From NCBI GenBank assembly GCA_007127655.1, contig SKYX01000081.1, positions 1 through 8,836 of the forward strand: DNA of 8,836 bases, written 5' to 3'. Under the pieces are notes generated by a model. The model ran no database searches. It saw only the letters and a list, made by a program, of their open reading frames with translations, and was not told the DNA's origin. Position numbers and translations under genes: made by a program. Below are positions 7,178 through 8,836 of the stretch, piece after piece (position 1 is the first letter of the stretch; every line of letters starts with the position of its first letter). The DNA is from Desulfonatronum sp. Its GTDB lineage: Bacteria; Desulfobacterota; Desulfovibrionia; Desulfovibrionales; Desulfonatronaceae.

Positions 7178-7914
7178 ATGTCCCCATCAGCGTCCGGGAT
7201 CTGGTGGACATCGGCCTGGTGACCTTCGCCTTCTACCGCCTGATTTTGCTGATCAAGGGAACGCGGGCCGTTTCGGTAATCTACGGGCTGGTTCTGATCC
7301 TGGTGATCTTCTACCTGTCCGATGAGTTCGGCTTGTTCACCCTGAACTGGTTGCTGGCCAATTTTCTCGGTTCGCTCTTCCTGGTGATCATCATTTTCTT
7401 TCAGCAGGACATCCGCAAGGCCCTTTCCGAACTGGGAGCCGGAAGCCTGTGGCGGCGACAAAAGGTTTCAGACCGGCTGGTGAACGAAGTCGTTTTCGCG
7501 GCCCTGAACCTGGCCAAGTCGCGCATCGGAGCCCTGATTGTCTTTGAGCGGGGCATCCCTCTGGGGGACATCATTGCCCGGGGCGTGGAAATCAAAGCCG
7601 ACCTGAGCCGGGAATTGCTGGTGACCATCTTTTATCCGAACACTCCGTTGCACGACGGAGCCGTGGTGGTCCGGGGGGGCCGGATTGAGGCCGCGGGCTG
7701 CATCTTGCCGTTGTCCTCCGGCGTGGCCCACTCCGCGAAATTGGGGACCCGGCATCGGGCCGCCATCGGGGTCAGCGAGGAAACCGATGCCCTAGCCCTG
7801 GTGGTCTCCGAGGAGCGCGGCATCATCTCCCTCGCCCAGGGCGGTCGGTTGACCGAAGACCTGAATGAAGCCCAGCTTAAGGACATGCTCCGCAAGGTTC
7901 TGGAGGATTCGTGA
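7171..7914 (+). CDS. cdaA: Membrane diadenylate cyclase (c-di-AMP synthase), CdaA/DacA type
   Basis: The enzyme condenses two ATP molecules into cyclic di-AMP, a second messenger that controls potassium and osmolyte balance and cell-wall homeostasis in bacteria that have it. The 247-residue protein has three predicted transmembrane helices at about 10-28, 36-50 and 59-78. A short linker and the cytoplasmic DAC (DisA_N) domain follow. The catalytic DGA is at residues 162-164 in PLHDGAVVV, and the nucleotide-binding RHR at 194-196 in GTRHRAA. That topology identifies CdaA rather than DisA or CdaS. The ATG overlaps the folP end by 7 bases and follows a G-rich ribosome-binding site, GAGGGGG (7157-7163), at 7 bases. 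It is followed by its usual partner ybbR with a GTGA overlap. All key residues are present, so it should be active. Confidence 0.95.
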   Translation: MLDVPISVRDLVDIGLVTFAFYRLILLIKGTRAVSVIYGLVLILVIFYLSDEFGLFTLNWLLANFLGSLFLVIIIFFQQDIRKALSELGAGSLWRRQKVSDRLVNEVVFAALNLAKSRIGALIVFERGIPLGDIIARGVEIKADLSRELLVTIFYPNTPLHDGAVVVRGGRIEAAGCILPLSSGVAHSAKLGTRHRAAIGVSEETDALALVVSEERGIISLAQGGRLTEDLNEAQLKDMLRKVLEDS

Positions 7915-8836
7915 TACCACGCGCCAATTGGCAATATCTGGCCTTGGCCTTCGCCCTGGCCGTGTTCTCCTGGTATCTCGTTTCCGGGCGGGAGAAGGTG
8001 GACGCCTGGATTCAGGTGCCCGTGGAAATGGTCAATATGCCGCAAGGGTACGTTGTTCGCCAGGGCATGGTGAACCGGATCGAAGTTCGGGTTCGCGGTC
8101 CGCGCCCCATGGTCCGGACCATCGACATGCGCAATGCCTATTACCCGTTGGATCTGGCGAATCTTCAAGCCGGCGTGAACCTGTTTGACTTCGAGACCCG
8201 CAACCTGAACCTGTCCCGGGCCATCGAAGTGGTGGAAATCGTTCCCTCCCGAGCCGAACTGGTCGTGGATCGGCTGATGACCAAGATTGTTCCCGTGGCC
8301 AAGAACGTCGTGGTCGAACTGGATGAAGACTTCGAGTTGCGCGGATATGCGCTGAGACCACCGGAAGTGACGCTTCGGGGGCCCCAGGAGATGGTGGAAC
8401 CCGTGGACGAGGTGGAAACGCAGCCCATCAAGGTGGAAGGCGACCGCCCCGGGCAAGTGCAAACGACCGTTGGATTGGTCTTGCCCGCTGAAGTGGAGGC
8501 CAATCCAAGCCGGGTGACTGTACAGCTCGATTACGGCGAGAAACGAACCGAGGTGTCCCTGGATCGAGAAGTGTATGCCGTGCGGCCTTCGGGCATGGCC
8601 ATGACGCTGGAACCGGCCTCAGTCCGCCTGACGCTCTCCGTTCCGTTATCCCTGGCCCGTGACCCCGGGTTGGAGAACTGGGTGCGGGTGGTTGCCGCTC
8701 CGCTGGGAGAGTTGCCCGTTGGGGAGCATGAGGTGGGGTACCGGGTTGAGTTGCCTTCCGGGGTGCTTTTGACGGGGAGTGAGCCGGAACGGGTGCTGGT
8801 AGCTCTTGAACTGGAAGAAGCCGACCCTGCCGATAA
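7911..8836 (+). CDS. ybbR: YbbR-domain protein (CdaR-type regulator of CdaA), 3' end beyond window
   Basis: The reading frame is open from GTG at 7911 to the last base, giving 308 visible residues and no stop. Residues 8-24 form a single hydrophobic segment, a probable membrane anchor, with the rest predicted to lie outside the cytoplasmic membrane. At least three YbbR-like beta-rich repeats are visible: about 27-105 (VPVEMVNMPQGYVV, then EVRVRGP), about 106-190 (VPVAKNVVVELDEDFELRG, then VTLRGP) and about 195-290. In Firmicutes the YbbR protein CdaR binds CdaA in the membrane and modulates c-di-AMP output; that role is inferred here from adjacency. GGAGG (7902-7906) precedes the GTG by 4 bases, and the start overlaps the cdaA stop as GTGA, implying coupled translation. 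The acidic run at the very end (ELEEADPAD) suggests the C-terminus is near. Confidence 0.88.
   Translation, partial: MIPRANWQYLALAFALAVFSWYLVSGREKVDAWIQVPVEMVNMPQGYVVRQGMVNRIEVRVRGPRPMVRTIDMRNAYYPLDLANLQAGVNLFDFETRNLNLSRAIEVVEIVPSRAELVVDRLMTKIVPVAKNVVVELDEDFELRGYALRPPEVTLRGPQEMVEPVDEVETQPIKVEGDRPGQVQTTVGLVLPAEVEANPSRVTVQLDYGEKRTEVSLDREVYAVRPSGMAMTLEPASVRLTLSVPLSLARDPGLENWVRVVAAPLGELPVGEHEVGYRVELPSGVLLTGSEPERVLVALELEEADPAD

Noticed and set aside
7632..8462. A 276-codon minus-strand frame opposite cdaA and ybbR.
   Set aside because: It is antisense to two conserved, coupled genes and is His- and Gly-rich reversed-codon sequence.

Overview
The window is a stretch of core bacterial chromosome, GC-rich and densely coded. 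It most likely comes from a sulfate-reducing deltaproteobacterium (Desulfobacterota, Desulfovibrionales-like). That assignment is inferred from three things seen together: a contiguous argF-argG-argH block, a selenocysteine tRNA, and an ftsH-folP-cdaA-ybbR cluster. I recall this gene order from Desulfovibrio relatives but could not search for it here.

Layout, left to right. The first 88 bases hold the N-terminal end of a leftward gene whose start matches family-20 glycosyltransferases of the trehalose-6-phosphate synthase type. A roughly 320-base gene-free divergent region follows. Next come three rightward arginine genes: ornithine carbamoyltransferase (argF), argininosuccinate synthase (argG) and argininosuccinate lyase (argH). 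Together they carry out the last three steps from ornithine to arginine. argG and argH share one base (TAATG), so they are very probably one transcription unit with argF. After argH lies a leftward selenocysteine tRNA gene (selC) with a TCA anticodon, an 8-bp acceptor stem and a long variable arm. It shows that the organism decodes UGA as selenocysteine.

The right half is a tight rightward cluster. It starts with the membrane AAA+ zinc protease ftsH, which uses a TTG start behind a strong ribosome-binding site. Then come dihydropteroate synthase (folP), the membrane diadenylate cyclase cdaA, which makes c-di-AMP, and a ybbR/cdaR-type regulator cut by the window edge. Junctions are overlapping or nearly so (folP/cdaA 7 bases, cdaA/ybbR 4 bases), indicating translational coupling. 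The cdaA-ybbR pair is the known c-di-AMP synthase and regulator module. Its linkage to membrane proteolysis and folate synthesis is the most interesting context here.

I found no mobile element, CRISPR array, or convincing new system. All large genes are recognisable housekeeping genes. The observations worth checking are the selC locus, the placement of the c-di-AMP module in a Gram-negative background, an unusual residue in the folP active-site region, and several start-site questions.
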